This document shows positions 9,241 to 18,834 of a stretch of 38,008 nucleotides of DNA, piece after piece. The DNA lies in the NCBI GenBank assembly GCA_025965555.1, contig JAOPWT010000512.1, positions 1 through 38,008 on the forward strand. The letters run 5' to 3'. The DNA is from Mycobacterium sp. Lineage in GTDB: Bacteria > Actinomycetota > Actinomycetes > Mycobacteriales > Mycobacteriaceae. The notes under the pieces are model-generated. The model saw only the letters and a program-made list of their open reading frames with translations. It made no database searches and was not told the origin of the DNA. Numbering within the stretch: the first letter of the stretch is position 1; each line of letters begins with the position of its first letter. A program made the translations under genes and the position numbers.

Positions 9241-9861
9241 TTACGACCGCCAAGCGTTAGCCGACCTCGGGCGAGCCACTGCCAGGAGCAGGTAGCCAAG
9301 GCCGAGGAACCCGGCGGCGAGCAAAGCGACGTTCACCGCGACCGCGCCGAGTCCGACGCTGCCGGGATCGAGGAAGTAGTACGGCGCCCGCCGTCCCATG
9401 CGATTCAGGACCACCAACGCCAACCCCAGATAAACGGTCGGATAGGCCAGCCAGACGAACGGTTGCCACCACTTGGGAGAAGTCGCGCCGCGGCCGATCA
9501 GCATCCAATCCGCCACGGCCAGAATGGGAACGACGACGTGGAGCAGGAAATTGGCAGGCGTGTAGCCCATGCTGCGCCCGGTCAGCAGCAGATTCCACAC
9601 CACCCCGGCGACGACGACGTAGAGCACGACCGCGCCGCGAACTCCGGTGCGGGCGTCGGCTCGCGGCGAGAACAGCGTCCACGCGTAGTACGCCGCGGCG
9701 AGGATGTTGGCCTGGTAGGTGAACGTGACCAACCGCCAGCCGACCCCGGATCTCGAGGTGAACTCGACGGCCAGCATGGCCATCGCCACGGCGAGCACGA
9801 TCGTCGCGCGGATCGACACGCGCAGGACGGCGCGGTCCGTTGGCGTTGGGGGTGTCGTCAA
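9241..9861 (-). CDS. Pr6Pr-like multi-pass membrane protein
   Basis: 206 aa, about six hydrophobic segments; 'YTPANFLLHVVVPILAVADWMLIGR' typical of the Pr6Pr family. Confidence 0.75.
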   Translation of the reverse strand: MTTPPTPTDRAVLRVSIRATIVLAVAMAMLAVEFTSRSGVGWRLVTFTYQANILAAAYYAWTLFSPRADARTGVRGAVVLYVVVAGVVWNLLLTGRSMGYTPANFLLHVVVPILAVADWMLIGRGATSPKWWQPFVWLAYPTVYLGLALVVLNRMGRRAPYYFLDPGSVGLGAVAVNVALLAAGFLGLGYLLLAVARPRSANAWRS

Positions 9862-9862
9862 G

Positions 9863-11158
9863 CTAGCCGGGTCCGGGCGTCAGCTTCTCTTTGATGCGCG
9901 TCCAGAGGCCCGGCTTCTTCGTCGGGACCTGGGAGGAGTTGTAATCGGGATCCATCGGGCCCGCTGCCGGCGGGACCTGTGGCGCGACCAGCGCCGGATC
10001 GGTGACCGGCGGCGCGAGTGCGGGGTCGACGGGTGCCGCGGCGGGAGGCGGAACCTCCTGCTGCGCAGCGGGAGCCTGGTCGACGTAGGCCGGCGCCTCG
10101 GCTGGGGTGTCGACGACCGCGACCGGTGGGTCGTCGTACACCGGCGCGGCGGCCTCCGGTGGTGGCGGCGGAAGCGCGGCTTCGACGACCGGAGCGGGCG
10201 GGATGGCGACTGGCGGCGGCATGGCCGGTGGGACGGCCCTGACGGCCTCGGGCATCTCCACTTTCGCGGCCGGAACCGGGTTGCCGGGCTGGGCCACGCG
10301 GGTGGGTGACAGTTGCAGGCTGATCGCAATCGACACCGAGACGACGAATGTCACGGCTCCCACGGCCAGCATGGCGAGCGGACCGACGCTGGACAACGTC
10401 CGCCGGTACTGGCTGCGCTGTGCGAGGGAGCGCCCCCGACGCGATTCTGGGCGAGCCTCGACCACGAAGCCGTCGTCGAACAGATCGAGCGGCATTTCGG
10501 AGTTCTGAGCAGAGGCGAGTGCAGCGCCGCGGGCCAGCGCCAGCTTCGCCTCCTCCGGCGCGAATACCGGCACCGACAGCGCGTCCTCCAGTCGGTGCAG
10601 GATCGGCTCGAAGTGACCGGCCGAGCCCACCACGACGAGCGCCTCGGGGGCCCAGTCGGCGCGGGTGAAGACCGTGCTCAACCAGCTGATCAGGGCGTCG
10701 TCGGAGTCGATGGCGTGATTGAAGGCGGTCTGCACTGCGCCGTCGCTGGTGTTGACGATCAGCGATATCACGGACTCGGGTTCGATGACGCAGACCGCGG
10801 TCGTCGCGTATCCGAGTACTTCGGCGATGCCGCGCGCGAGTGCTTCGGTGGCCTCCGGCATGCGGATGGCCACCACGTTGTCGAAGCCCGATTCCGACAG
10901 CGACTCCATCAGCATCGATGCCTGGAGGTCGGCATCTTCACTCCAGGTCACGCCGATCGAGTGCAGGCGCAGGCCCCGGGTCGCAGCCATCGCCTCGGTG
11001 CGCAGGACCGCTGCCGCCGCCTGCTCAGACGTTTGAATGCCACCGTTGGCCACCGCGAAGGAGTCGCGATCCATCGTCGCGCCGTCGGCGTCCTGCCCTT
11101 CGACGAGCACCAGACCGACGGACGTCGGAGTCATCGACAAGCCGAGGACCGCGTCCAC
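9863..11158 (-). CDS. Membrane-anchored protein with actin/Hsp70-like N-terminal domain, one TM helix and a proline-rich C-terminal tail (probably the mycobacterial DUF7159-type family)
   Basis: 'VDAVLGLSMTPTSVGLVLVEG...AVCVIEPESVISLIVNTSDG...EALVVVGSAGHFEPILHRLEDALSVPVFAPEEAKLALARGAALAS'; TM 'VGPLAMLAVGAVTFVVSVSIAISL'; Pro-rich tail. GTG at 11158 preferred over track start 11218. Confidence 0.75.
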   Translation of the reverse strand: MDAVLGLSMTPTSVGLVLVEGQDADGATMDRDSFAVANGGIQTSEQAAAAVLRTEAMAATRGLRLHSIGVTWSEDADLQASMLMESLSESGFDNVVAIRMPEATEALARGIAEVLGYATTAVCVIEPESVISLIVNTSDGAVQTAFNHAIDSDDALISWLSTVFTRADWAPEALVVVGSAGHFEPILHRLEDALSVPVFAPEEAKLALARGAALASAQNSEMPLDLFDDGFVVEARPESRRGRSLAQRSQYRRTLSSVGPLAMLAVGAVTFVVSVSIAISLQLSPTRVAQPGNPVPAAKVEMPEAVRAVPPAMPPPVAIPPAPVVEAALPPPPPEAAAPVYDDPPVAVVDTPAEAPAYVDQAPAAQQEVPPPAAAPVDPALAPPVTDPALVAPQVPPAAGPMDPDYNSSQVPTKKPGLWTRIKEKLTPGPG

Positions 11159-11311
11159 ATGTACCCCTTCGGAGCCACGAGGCGGCCATGCACGGGCAGC
11201 ACCAGCGTGGAGGACCATTGCGCGTGACCCTACCCGTTCGACCGATTACGGGCGCGTCGGGGGCGGCGCGGAGTCTTCGAAATCACGTCTCTTGCGTGGC
11301 AGGGTGACGGC

Positions 11312-12775
11312 ATGACGGAAGCAAGTAGCGAAGGTGAGGTCGCCGAGCGCACGCTGTTCGGGCACCCGATCGGACTGGTCAACCTGTTCGGTGTCGAGTT
11401 GTGGGAGCGCTTCTCGTTCTACGGGATGCTGACGATCCTCGGCTACTACCTCTACTACTCGGTCACCGAAGGCGGTCTGGGGCTTCCCCAGAGCACCGGC
11501 ACGGGCATCGTCGGTGCGTACGGCGGCCTGGTCTACCTGTCGACGGTGCTCGGCGGCTGGGTCGCCGACCGACTACTCGGCATGGAGCGCACCGTGTTCT
11601 ACGGCGGCGTGGTGGTGATGCTCGGGCACATGGCACTGGCGATCCTGCCCGGACTGATGGGTGTCGGCGTGGGGCTGCTGTTGGTGGCGCTGGGCTCCGG
11701 CGCGCTGAAGGCGAACGCCTCGTCGCTGCTCGGCACCCTCTACGAGAAGGGCGACGCCAGGGCAGACGGTGGCTTCACCCTGTTCTATCTCGGCATCAAC
11801 CTCGGTGCGTTCGTCGGCCCGTTGATCACCGGGCTCCTGCAGACGAACGTCGGATTCCACTGGGGCTTCGGCGCCGCCGCGGTCGGCATGGCCGTGGGCC
11901 TCGCGCAGTACGTCGTGTTCCGCCGGAATCTCGGCACGCACGGCCGCGAGGTTCCGAACCCGTTGCCGCACGGCAAGATCGTGATCTACTTCGGCGTCGT
12001 GGCCGTCGCCATCGCCCTGGTGGCGGCGGCGCTCGCGATCGGCCTGGTGAAACTGGCGAACCTCTCCCAGGTGACGACCGGGGTGATCATCGCGGCGTCC
12101 GTCGCCTACTTCGTCGTGATGCTGCGAAGCTCCAAGGTCGAACCCGTCGAGCGGACCCGGGTGCGTGCCTTCATTCCACTGTTCATCGCCAATGCGGTGT
12201 TCTGGTCGCTGTTCCAGCAGATCTTCACCGTGCTGGCGGTGTACTCCGACGAACGGATGAACTGGTCGATCTTCGGGTGGACGGCGCCGTCGAGCTGGAT
12301 CGGCTCCATCGAGCCGGTGTGGATCATCCTGCTGTCCCCCCTGTTCGCGGCGATGTGGACCAAGCTGGGGAACCGGGCGCCCACCACGCCACGCAAGTTC
12401 GCCTACGGCGTCATCGGCATGGGCGTGGCGTTCCTGCTGTTCCTGCCGACAGCGGGGACGACGGGCCAGGCGGTACCCGCTCTCCTGGTGGCCGTGATCC
12501 TGGCCGCGTTCGCGGTGTCCGAGTTGATGATCTCGCCGATCGGACTGTCGGTCACCACCAAGCTGGCCCCGCAGGCGTTCCGGGCGCAGATGATGGCGCT
12601 CTACTTCTTCTCCGTGGGGCTCGGCACATCCATGTCCGGCGTGCTGGCCGGCTACTACGACCCGTCGAGCGAGTTCGCCTACTTCGGGATCATCGGCGCG
12701 GTGGCCATTGTGGTCGGCCTCGTCGTCTTCGTGCTGAGTGGCTGGGTCAGCAGGTTGATGGAGGGCGTGCACTGA
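11312..12775 (+). CDS. Proton-dependent oligopeptide transporter (POT/PTR2 family MFS)
   Basis: 'VELWERFSFYGMLTILGYYLYYSVTEGGLGL' (ExxERFxYYG-type motif) and 'FTLFYLGINLGAFVGPLITGLL' PTR2 signature. Confidence 0.92.
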   Translation: MTEASSEGEVAERTLFGHPIGLVNLFGVELWERFSFYGMLTILGYYLYYSVTEGGLGLPQSTGTGIVGAYGGLVYLSTVLGGWVADRLLGMERTVFYGGVVVMLGHMALAILPGLMGVGVGLLLVALGSGALKANASSLLGTLYEKGDARADGGFTLFYLGINLGAFVGPLITGLLQTNVGFHWGFGAAAVGMAVGLAQYVVFRRNLGTHGREVPNPLPHGKIVIYFGVVAVAIALVAAALAIGLVKLANLSQVTTGVIIAASVAYFVVMLRSSKVEPVERTRVRAFIPLFIANAVFWSLFQQIFTVLAVYSDERMNWSIFGWTAPSSWIGSIEPVWIILLSPLFAAMWTKLGNRAPTTPRKFAYGVIGMGVAFLLFLPTAGTTGQAVPALLVAVILAAFAVSELMISPIGLSVTTKLAPQAFRAQMMALYFFSVGLGTSMSGVLAGYYDPSSEFAYFGIIGAVAIVVGLVVFVLSGWVSRLMEGVH

Positions 12776-12923
12776 GATGCGGCGGGTACAGACGCCCGTG
12801 CCTTTGCCGAGTTGTGACCTGTCGTAAACCGAAACGGACCTGCTGCCGCGTGATGATGGAAGGGCGTTAGCTCGCAGCTACGTCAGACGAGACGACGAGG
12901 TCTCGGTCGGCGAAGGAGGGGTC

Positions 12924-13163
12924 ATGGCCGCAACGGCAATCTTGGTGGACGTCGGGACCGCGCCGCCGGCTGATTCGGTCGACGGGTCCGGGCACGGCGT
13001 GGTCTCGGTACATCTCCTCGGCCTCGGCAACACGACGGCCAGGTGCTCCTGCGGGTGGGTCGGACGCCGCAGGCTTCTCAAGGCCGCTGCCGAACAGGAC
13101 GCCTGGGCGCACTCGATGCACGACAAATGCGAAGTGTCCTCGCCCTTGGTGCTCGCCTGGTAG
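12924..13163 (+). CDS. Small putative zinc-binding protein
   Basis: 79 aa; 'ARCSCGWVGRRRLLKAAAEQDAWAHSMHDKC' (CxC...H...H..C arrangement); AGGAGG-type RBS 'gaaggaggggtc' immediately upstream of ATG. Confidence 0.65.
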   Translation: MAATAILVDVGTAPPADSVDGSGHGVVSVHLLGLGNTTARCSCGWVGRRRLLKAAAEQDAWAHSMHDKCEVSSPLVLAW

Positions 13164-13182
13164 TCCGGTACGCGCGTACCGG

Positions 13183-14130
13183 TCAGGCGGTGAGGATCTC
13201 CGCGAGCAGGGCAGGCTCGACGTTGCCGCCCGACACGATCAGAACCGTTGGGCCCAGCGGCGTTTCGCGACTGCGGTAGGCCGCGAGGGCGGTGGCGCCG
13301 CTGGGTTCGGCCACCAGGTGTGCGCGCAGCGCGATTTCGCGGACCGCATCGCGAATATCGTTCTCCGACACCGTGATCACGCCATCCAGCACCCTTTGTA
13401 GATGGGCGAACGTCAGTTCTGAGGGTTGCGATCGAAGCCCGTCGGCGATGGTGCGGTTGCGGTCCTCTATCGACCAGTCGACGCGGTGTCCCGCGGCCAG
13501 GCCCTCGGCGGCGTCGGCGGCGAGCTCCGGTTCAACGCCGATGACCTTGGCTCCGGGGGCGAGCGCTTCGATGGCGGTGCCGATGCCCGACGCGAGACCG
13601 CCGCCGCTGACCGGGACGATGACGTTCGCGACGTCGGGCAGGTCCTCGGCGATCTCCAGGCCGATGGTGCCCTGCCCGGCGATGACGTCGGGATGGTCGA
13701 ATGGCGGGATCAGAACGCCGCCGGTGCGGGCCACCACCTCGTCGGCCACCCTCTCGCGTTGGCCTGCCGCGCACAGCACCACCTCTGCCCCGAGGCCGCG
13801 GGTGGCGGCGATCTTGACGCCCGCTGTCTCCTCGGGCATGACGATCGAGGCGCGGATCCCGAACTCGGCTGCCGCGTAGGCCACCGCCTGGGCGTGATTG
13901 CCGCTGGAGTACGCGACGACACCCCTGGCCCGACCGGCCTCATCGAGACGTGCGATCGCGTTGAAGGCGCCCCGCACCTTGAAGGCCCCGATCGCCTGGA
14001 GGTTCTCGGGTTTGAGCCACAGCGGACGTTCCGGGTCACCCCATGGCGCGGGGAGCAGCGGAGTGCGGACGACCGATCCGCGGATCCGTTCGGCCGCGGC
14101 GCGGATGTCGTCGATCGTGACCAGTTGCAT
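13183..14130 (-). CDS. Threonine/serine dehydratase (PLP fold type II)
   Basis: PLP Lys motif 'ENLQAIGAFKVRGAFNAI', 'SSGNHAQAVAYAA', 'VSGGGLASGIGTAIE'. Confidence 0.92.
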   Translation of the reverse strand: MQLVTIDDIRAAAERIRGSVVRTPLLPAPWGDPERPLWLKPENLQAIGAFKVRGAFNAIARLDEAGRARGVVAYSSGNHAQAVAYAAAEFGIRASIVMPEETAGVKIAATRGLGAEVVLCAAGQRERVADEVVARTGGVLIPPFDHPDVIAGQGTIGLEIAEDLPDVANVIVPVSGGGLASGIGTAIEALAPGAKVIGVEPELAADAAEGLAAGHRVDWSIEDRNRTIADGLRSQPSELTFAHLQRVLDGVITVSENDIRDAVREIALRAHLVAEPSGATALAAYRSRETPLGPTVLIVSGGNVEPALLAEILTA

Positions 14131-14286
14131 GCTCCGAGTGTGTCAGCCGAGATGAGGCTGCCAAGGTGTGTCCCCTGTGACCCACGCGTTCTCATTGCCG
14201 ATCGTGCCGAGCTACCACGAGTTTCACGCACTCACTTCTGTTGCGGGTCAAGGCCGCAACGCAACCGATGGCGGTACTGTCACCCC

Positions 14287-15354
14287 ATGAGCCACGACCA
14301 CCATGATTCGGCTGGGGACCACCGGCCGCATCGCGAACTTCCACCGGGAATGGCCGAGCAACTGGACCTGCCGTACTCGGGACTCGCGACGTTCGGCCAT
14401 CGACCCTTCCTGACGGAGGTCGAGCAACTCGAGTCGTGGCGCCCCGACGTCGCCATCGTCGGAGCACCGTTCGACGTCGGAACGACCAATCGACCTGGCG
14501 CACGATTCGGTCCGCGGGCGATCCGGGCCACCGCCTACGAGCCAGGCACCTATCACATGGATCTCGGCTTGGAGATCTTCGACTGGCTGGAGGTCGTCGA
14601 CTACGGCGACGCGTTCTGCCCGCACGGCCAGACCGAGGTCTCCCACCAGAACATCAAGGAGCGCGTCGCAGCCGTGGCCTCCCGCGGCATCGTGCCGGTC
14701 GTACTCGGTGGCGACCACTCGATCACTTGGCCGGCGGCGACCGCGGTGGCCGACGTGCACGGCTACGGCAACGTCGGCATCGTGCACTTCGACGCCCACG
14801 CCGACACGGCCGACATCATCGACGGCAACCTGGCCAGCCACGGCACGCCGATGCGACGGCTGATCGAGTCGGGCGCGGTCCCCGGGACGCACTTCGTCCA
14901 GGTCGGGCTGCGCGGCTACTGGCCGCCACAGGACACCTTCGAGTGGATGCAGGAGCAGGGCATGGTGTGGCACACCATGCAGGAGATCTGGGAGCGCGGG
15001 TTCAAGGCCGTGATGGTCGACGCGGTCGGCGAGGCGCTGGCCAAGGCGGACAAGCTGTACCTGTCCGTCGACATCGACGTTCTCGATCCGGCGCATGCGC
15101 CCGGCACGGGCACCCCGGAGCCGGGCGGCATCACCAGCGTCGATCTACTCCGGATGGTGCGCCAACTGTGTTACGAGCACGACGTGGCCGGCGTCGACGT
15201 CGTGGAGGTGTCCCCCGCGTATGACCATGCCGAGCTCACGGTGAACGCTGCGCACCGGGTGGTCTTCGAGGCACTCGCGGGCATGGCTGCCAGGCGGCGC
15301 GACGCCGCAGGCGCCGAGATGGGGCCGCCAGGCCGACGGCCGCCACCGGAGTGA
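14287..15354 (+). CDS. speB: Agmatinase/arginase (ureohydrolase) family protein
   Basis: Metal-site motifs 'LGGDHSITW', 'IVHFDAHADTAD', 'SVDIDVLDPAHAPGTGTPEPGG'. ATG at 14287; the 642-aa track ORF is an over-extension antisense to the dehydratase. Confidence 0.9.
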   Translation: MSHDHHDSAGDHRPHRELPPGMAEQLDLPYSGLATFGHRPFLTEVEQLESWRPDVAIVGAPFDVGTTNRPGARFGPRAIRATAYEPGTYHMDLGLEIFDWLEVVDYGDAFCPHGQTEVSHQNIKERVAAVASRGIVPVVLGGDHSITWPAATAVADVHGYGNVGIVHFDAHADTADIIDGNLASHGTPMRRLIESGAVPGTHFVQVGLRGYWPPQDTFEWMQEQGMVWHTMQEIWERGFKAVMVDAVGEALAKADKLYLSVDIDVLDPAHAPGTGTPEPGGITSVDLLRMVRQLCYEHDVAGVDVVEVSPAYDHAELTVNAAHRVVFEALAGMAARRRDAAGAEMGPPGRRPPPE

Positions 15355-15366
15355 GGTAGCCGGCGG

Positions 15367-16251
15367 TCAGGCCTTCTCGAGGGTGAACTGGCAGATGTCG
15401 GTGTAGCCCTCGGTGAACAGCTCCGCGCAGCCGGTCAGGTACCGCATGTAGCGGTCGTAGACCTCTTGGGACTGAATCGCGATGGCCTCGTCCTTGCGCG
15501 CCTCGAGTGCGGCCGCCCAGATTTCCAGGGTGCGGGCGTAGTGCAGACGCAACGGCTGGATCCTGGTGATCTCGAATCCGGCCTTGGTGGCATGCTTCTC
15601 GACGTCCTCCACCTTGGGAAGCATTCCGCCGGGGAAGATCTCGTCCATGATGAATTTGAAGAACTTCAGCTTCGTCATGGTCAACGGCAGCTTGCGTTCG
15701 GCGAACTCTGCGTCGCTGGGCTTGATGATGGTGTGCAGCAGCATCACGCCGTCGGTCGGCAGCGCCGAGTAGGCCATCTTGAAGAAGTCGTCGTAGCGGT
15801 CGCTGCCGAAGTGTTCGAAGGCGCCGATGGACACGATGCGGTCGACGGGCTCGTGGAACTGCTCCCAGCCCTGGAGCCGAACCTCTTTGCTCCGCGGGCT
15901 GTCCGACTTCCCTAGAAGTTCCTGGACGGCCGCTTGCTGGTTCCTGCTCAGCGTAAGTCCGACCACGTTCACGTCGTAGCGCTCGACGGCGCGGTTGATG
16001 GTGGCACCCCAGCCGCAGCCGATGTCCAGCAGTGTCATCCCGGGCTCGAGGCCCAGCTTGCCAAGGGACAGATCGATCTTCGCGATCTGCGCCTCTTCCA
16101 GCGTCATGTCGTCGCGCTCGAAGTAGGCGCAGCTATAGGTCTGGGTGGGATCCAGGAACAGCCGAAAGAAGTCGTCGGACAGGTCATAGTGCGCCTGGAC
16201 GTCCTCGAAGTGCGGCTTTAGGCCTTGGGTATCATTCTTTGTGTCTGGCAA
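15367..16251 (-). CDS. Cyclopropane-fatty-acyl/mycolic acid synthase (SAM-dependent)
   Basis: '[51 protein letters not shown]', 'LLDIGCGWG', '[15 protein letters not shown]': CmaA/MmaA/PcaA/UmaA family; exact paralogue not assignable by eye. Confidence 0.93.
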   Translation of the reverse strand: MPDTKNDTQGLKPHFEDVQAHYDLSDDFFRLFLDPTQTYSCAYFERDDMTLEEAQIAKIDLSLGKLGLEPGMTLLDIGCGWGATINRAVERYDVNVVGLTLSRNQQAAVQELLGKSDSPRSKEVRLQGWEQFHEPVDRIVSIGAFEHFGSDRYDDFFKMAYSALPTDGVMLLHTIIKPSDAEFAERKLPLTMTKLKFFKFIMDEIFPGGMLPKVEDVEKHATKAGFEITRIQPLRLHYARTLEIWAAALEARKDEAIAIQSQEVYDRYMRYLTGCAELFTEGYTDICQFTLEKA

Positions 16252-16507
16252 ATTTCAGCCTTTGGCGTCTGGTTGAGTATCGTCAGCGGCTCCACATGCT
16301 GGAGAGCCTCCCCCGTACGTCTGCGCAATGCACGCAGACTACCCGAAGCGGGAAGTCAACAGCCAATCGGTTCACGGCGTCACCATGGGGTGTCATCAAC
16401 CCGTAATCGTTGGTTTCGCGACCGATCTGCCCGTTGCCCTCAGTGGCGCAGAGCCGGCGGGGCCGATCGGAAGTCTGTTTGCTGGAATCACGGGGTACCG
16501 CTCAGCT

Positions 16508-16990
16508 CTAGGCGTCCCGGATCAAGACGGCGTACGTGACTTCACCATCGTCTTGACGGCACCGGTGATTCCCCGCGGCGATGAATCCGAGCCGTCGTGC
16601 CAGCGCCAGACTCCGCGTGTTCCACGTTTGGATGACCGCCCGCAGTGGTGTGGACGGCAGCTGCCGACCGACGTCGTCGAGAACCGTCTGCGCGAACTGG
16701 ACCCCGTGGCCCTGTCCGACGAGTTCTGGCGCCATCCCCAAGCCGAGGTCGACGACTGCCGCATCGGCGACCAGCCCGGGAACCCGTGCGTCGGCGCCAA
16801 CACAGTAGAAGCCGATGAGTCTGCCGTCGTCCGCGGACACGACCGCACGACGGCCGAAGGCATCCCCCGCCGGGTCGTCGGCCCGCTGGTCATACACCGA
16901 CCACCTGCCGTCGTAGCGCCAGCGGCCGACCGCATCGGAATCCGCCGTCGACCAATCACGCACGACGAGCGCCTGCGGCCACTCGGTCAC
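16508..16990 (-). CDS. GNAT family N-acetyltransferase
   Basis: 'VDLGLGMAPELVGQGHGVQFAQTVLDDVG...VIQTWNTRSLALARRLGF' GNAT A/B motifs; GTG start overlapping the upstream stop (GTGA). Confidence 0.8.
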   Translation of the reverse strand: MTEWPQALVVRDWSTADSDAVGRWRYDGRWSVYDQRADDPAGDAFGRRAVVSADDGRLIGFYCVGADARVPGLVADAAVVDLGLGMAPELVGQGHGVQFAQTVLDDVGRQLPSTPLRAVIQTWNTRSLALARRLGFIAAGNHRCRQDDGEVTYAVLIRDA

Positions 16991-17298
16991 GTCAGTGATC
17001 GCTCGTCGGCGACGTCGTACTCCGCCACCGATGCAGACAGCATCGCGGCACCCTGCTCGTCGCTGGGACCACCGCCGCGGAAGGCTTCGACGGCGGACTG
17101 CGAATCCCACCGTTCGTAGACGTTGATCCGCCCCGCGTCGAGCAGGTCCGCCGAGATCGCGAAGTCGAGGCAGCCCACGGCGGAGCGGGCCTGCCGGACG
17201 ACGTCGACGCAACCCGCCAGGTAGGCGTCGCGGTCGCGCGGCGCCACCATCAGGTGGCCGGCAACGATCACGGCGCGGCGGTCCTTGATGGGAGCCAT
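16987..17298 (-). CDS. Putative quinol/antibiotic-biosynthesis monooxygenase (ABM domain)
   Basis: ~103 aa dimeric alpha-beta barrel-type sequence 'AVIVAGHLMVAPRDRDAYLAGCVDVVRQARSAVGCLDFAIS...RINVYERWDSQSAVEAF'; ATG at 17298. Confidence 0.82.
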   Translation of the reverse strand: MAPIKDRRAVIVAGHLMVAPRDRDAYLAGCVDVVRQARSAVGCLDFAISADLLDAGRINVYERWDSQSAVEAFRGGGPSDEQGAAMLSASVAEYDVADERSLT

Positions 17299-17323
17299 GA
17301 GAACCTTCCGTTCCGTCGAGCAG

Positions 17324-18181
17324 TCATCCCGTTCGGCCCCGGACTCGGCGCCGCACGGACCACGCCGCGGCGCCGCCACCCAGCAGGATCAGCCCGGCCA
17401 ACCACGGCCACGCGCCCTGCCGGTACACCCAGCCGGCGAGTACCGACTGGACTCGACCCGCCGCCGCGATGACGGGGTCGTGCCCGTCGCCGGTGGCGCT
17501 GAACAGGCGTACCTCGTACCACCCGTAGTACGCGACGTACGCACCGACGAGCAACAGGAGCACCCCGCTGATCCGGTTCACATGGGGCAGCACTCGGCGC
17601 AGTCGATCCACCAAGCCCGATCCGGCGAGCGCGGCCGCCACCGCGAGGGTGCCGACGACCAGCGTCAGGCCTGCCGTGTACGCAAGCACTGCGGGTAGTC
17701 CGCCTCCCGGTGAGCCGACGCCGATGCCGGTGACCGCCAGGAACGGGCCCACCGTGCACGACAGGGAGGCCAGTGCGTAGCTGATTCCGTAGCCGAACAT
17801 CGAACCGAGGGCGGCCGTGGGTCCCCAGCGGGCGCCGTGGGCAAACGGATCTCGGATCGGCACCCTGAGATCATGGCCGAGGAACTGCCAAACACCCAGT
17901 GCGACAAGCACGATGCCGATCAGGATCGTCACGTACGGCACGTACCGCTGCGCGGCGTCCGCAGCTGATACCGTCAGCAGCCCGAACGCACCGAAGACCG
18001 CCACGAACCCGACGGCCATCGTCGCGGTGGCGAGCAACGCACGGGTCAGGGCAGCCCTGGCCCCGGCTCCCCCGCCGTTCACGACCAGCGTCAGATACGC
18101 GGGCAGCATGGCGAATCCACACGGATTCAGCGCAGCCACCAGCCCGGCACCGAAGGCCAGACCGAGACCGTCGGATCCCAC
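17324..18181 (-). CDS. CcdA/DsbD-like thiol-disulfide electron transfer membrane protein (Rv2877c-like)
   Basis: 'GAGLVAALNPCGFAMLPAYLTLVV' CcdA signature, second Cys in 'LASLSCTVGPFLAV'; multiple TMs; paired with Mpt53-like gene. Confidence 0.87.
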   Translation of the reverse strand: MGSDGLGLAFGAGLVAALNPCGFAMLPAYLTLVVNGGGAGARAALTRALLATATMAVGFVAVFGAFGLLTVSAADAAQRYVPYVTILIGIVLVALGVWQFLGHDLRVPIRDPFAHGARWGPTAALGSMFGYGISYALASLSCTVGPFLAVTGIGVGSPGGGLPAVLAYTAGLTLVVGTLAVAAALAGSGLVDRLRRVLPHVNRISGVLLLLVGAYVAYYGWYEVRLFSATGDGHDPVIAAAGRVQSVLAGWVYRQGAWPWLAGLILLGGGAAAWSVRRRVRGRTG

Positions 18182-18230
18182 CGTCGCTGAACCGCTTTCC
18201 CGAGTCGCTTCGTTCCTGCCCTGCGCCTGC

Positions 18231-18737
18231 CTAGCCGGTGAGCGCGGCGACCCGGTCCGCGAGTTCCTGTTGCGGCATGGCGGAGGTCGGATTGTTCACG
18301 AACGTCGAGGTTCCGTCGGGCCGGTAGAACACGTAGGCGGGTTGCCACGGCACGTTGTACCGCGCCCAGATGGAGCCGTCCGCATCATTGAGGTTGGGAA
18401 AGCCGAGGTGGTACTTGTCGACGAAGTTCTGCATGGCGCCGGTGTCGGAGCGGGCGGCGACGCCGACGAACTTCACCCCGGGATTGGCGGCGGCCACCGC
18501 GCTCACCGACGGTGCCTCGGCATTGCAGAACGGGCACCACGGCGTCCAGAACCACAACACCGCGGGCTTGCCTGCCAGGGTGGCACCGTCGAACGCGGCA
18601 CCGGACAGCGTGGTGCCGGTGAACTGGAGGCGGTCGTCGGCCCTGGCGATCGGCGGGCTGCCCAACGTCAGCACGGCGACCGCGATGACGATCGCCAGCG
18701 CAAACCATCCGGGCAGCCGTGACCTCGAAATGTCCAT
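18231..18737 (-). CDS. mpt53: Secreted thioredoxin-like DsbE/TlpA protein, Mpt53-like
   Basis: Active site 'VLWFWTPWCPFCNAEAPSV', signal peptide 'WFALAIVIAVAVLTLGSPPIARADD'; next to CcdA homologue as in Rv2878c-Rv2877c. Confidence 0.85.
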   Translation of the reverse strand: MDISRSRLPGWFALAIVIAVAVLTLGSPPIARADDRLQFTGTTLSGAAFDGATLAGKPAVLWFWTPWCPFCNAEAPSVSAVAAANPGVKFVGVAARSDTGAMQNFVDKYHLGFPNLNDADGSIWARYNVPWQPAYVFYRPDGTSTFVNNPTSAMPQQELADRVAALTG

Positions 18738-18834
18738 GATCAATCTCCTAACCCCCGGATCATCCGGCTCAGAGTCGAGTGAACACACTCAGGGCACGGT
18801 CGAGCGGGGTGTTCGGTTCAACGTCACCGGCCGG

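Noticed and set aside
11401-12870. 489-aa ORF overlapping the POT transporter in another frame
   Set aside because: Arg/Gly-rich low-complexity translation; PTR2 motifs are in the other frame.
13426-15354. 642-aa ORF ending in agmatinase
   Set aside because: Residues before 14287 are antisense to the threonine dehydratase; the family N-terminus fits ATG 14287.
16328-17119. 263-aa plus-strand ORF over the GNAT/ABM genes
   Set aside because: Antisense to two well-supported overlapping genes; no domain pattern.
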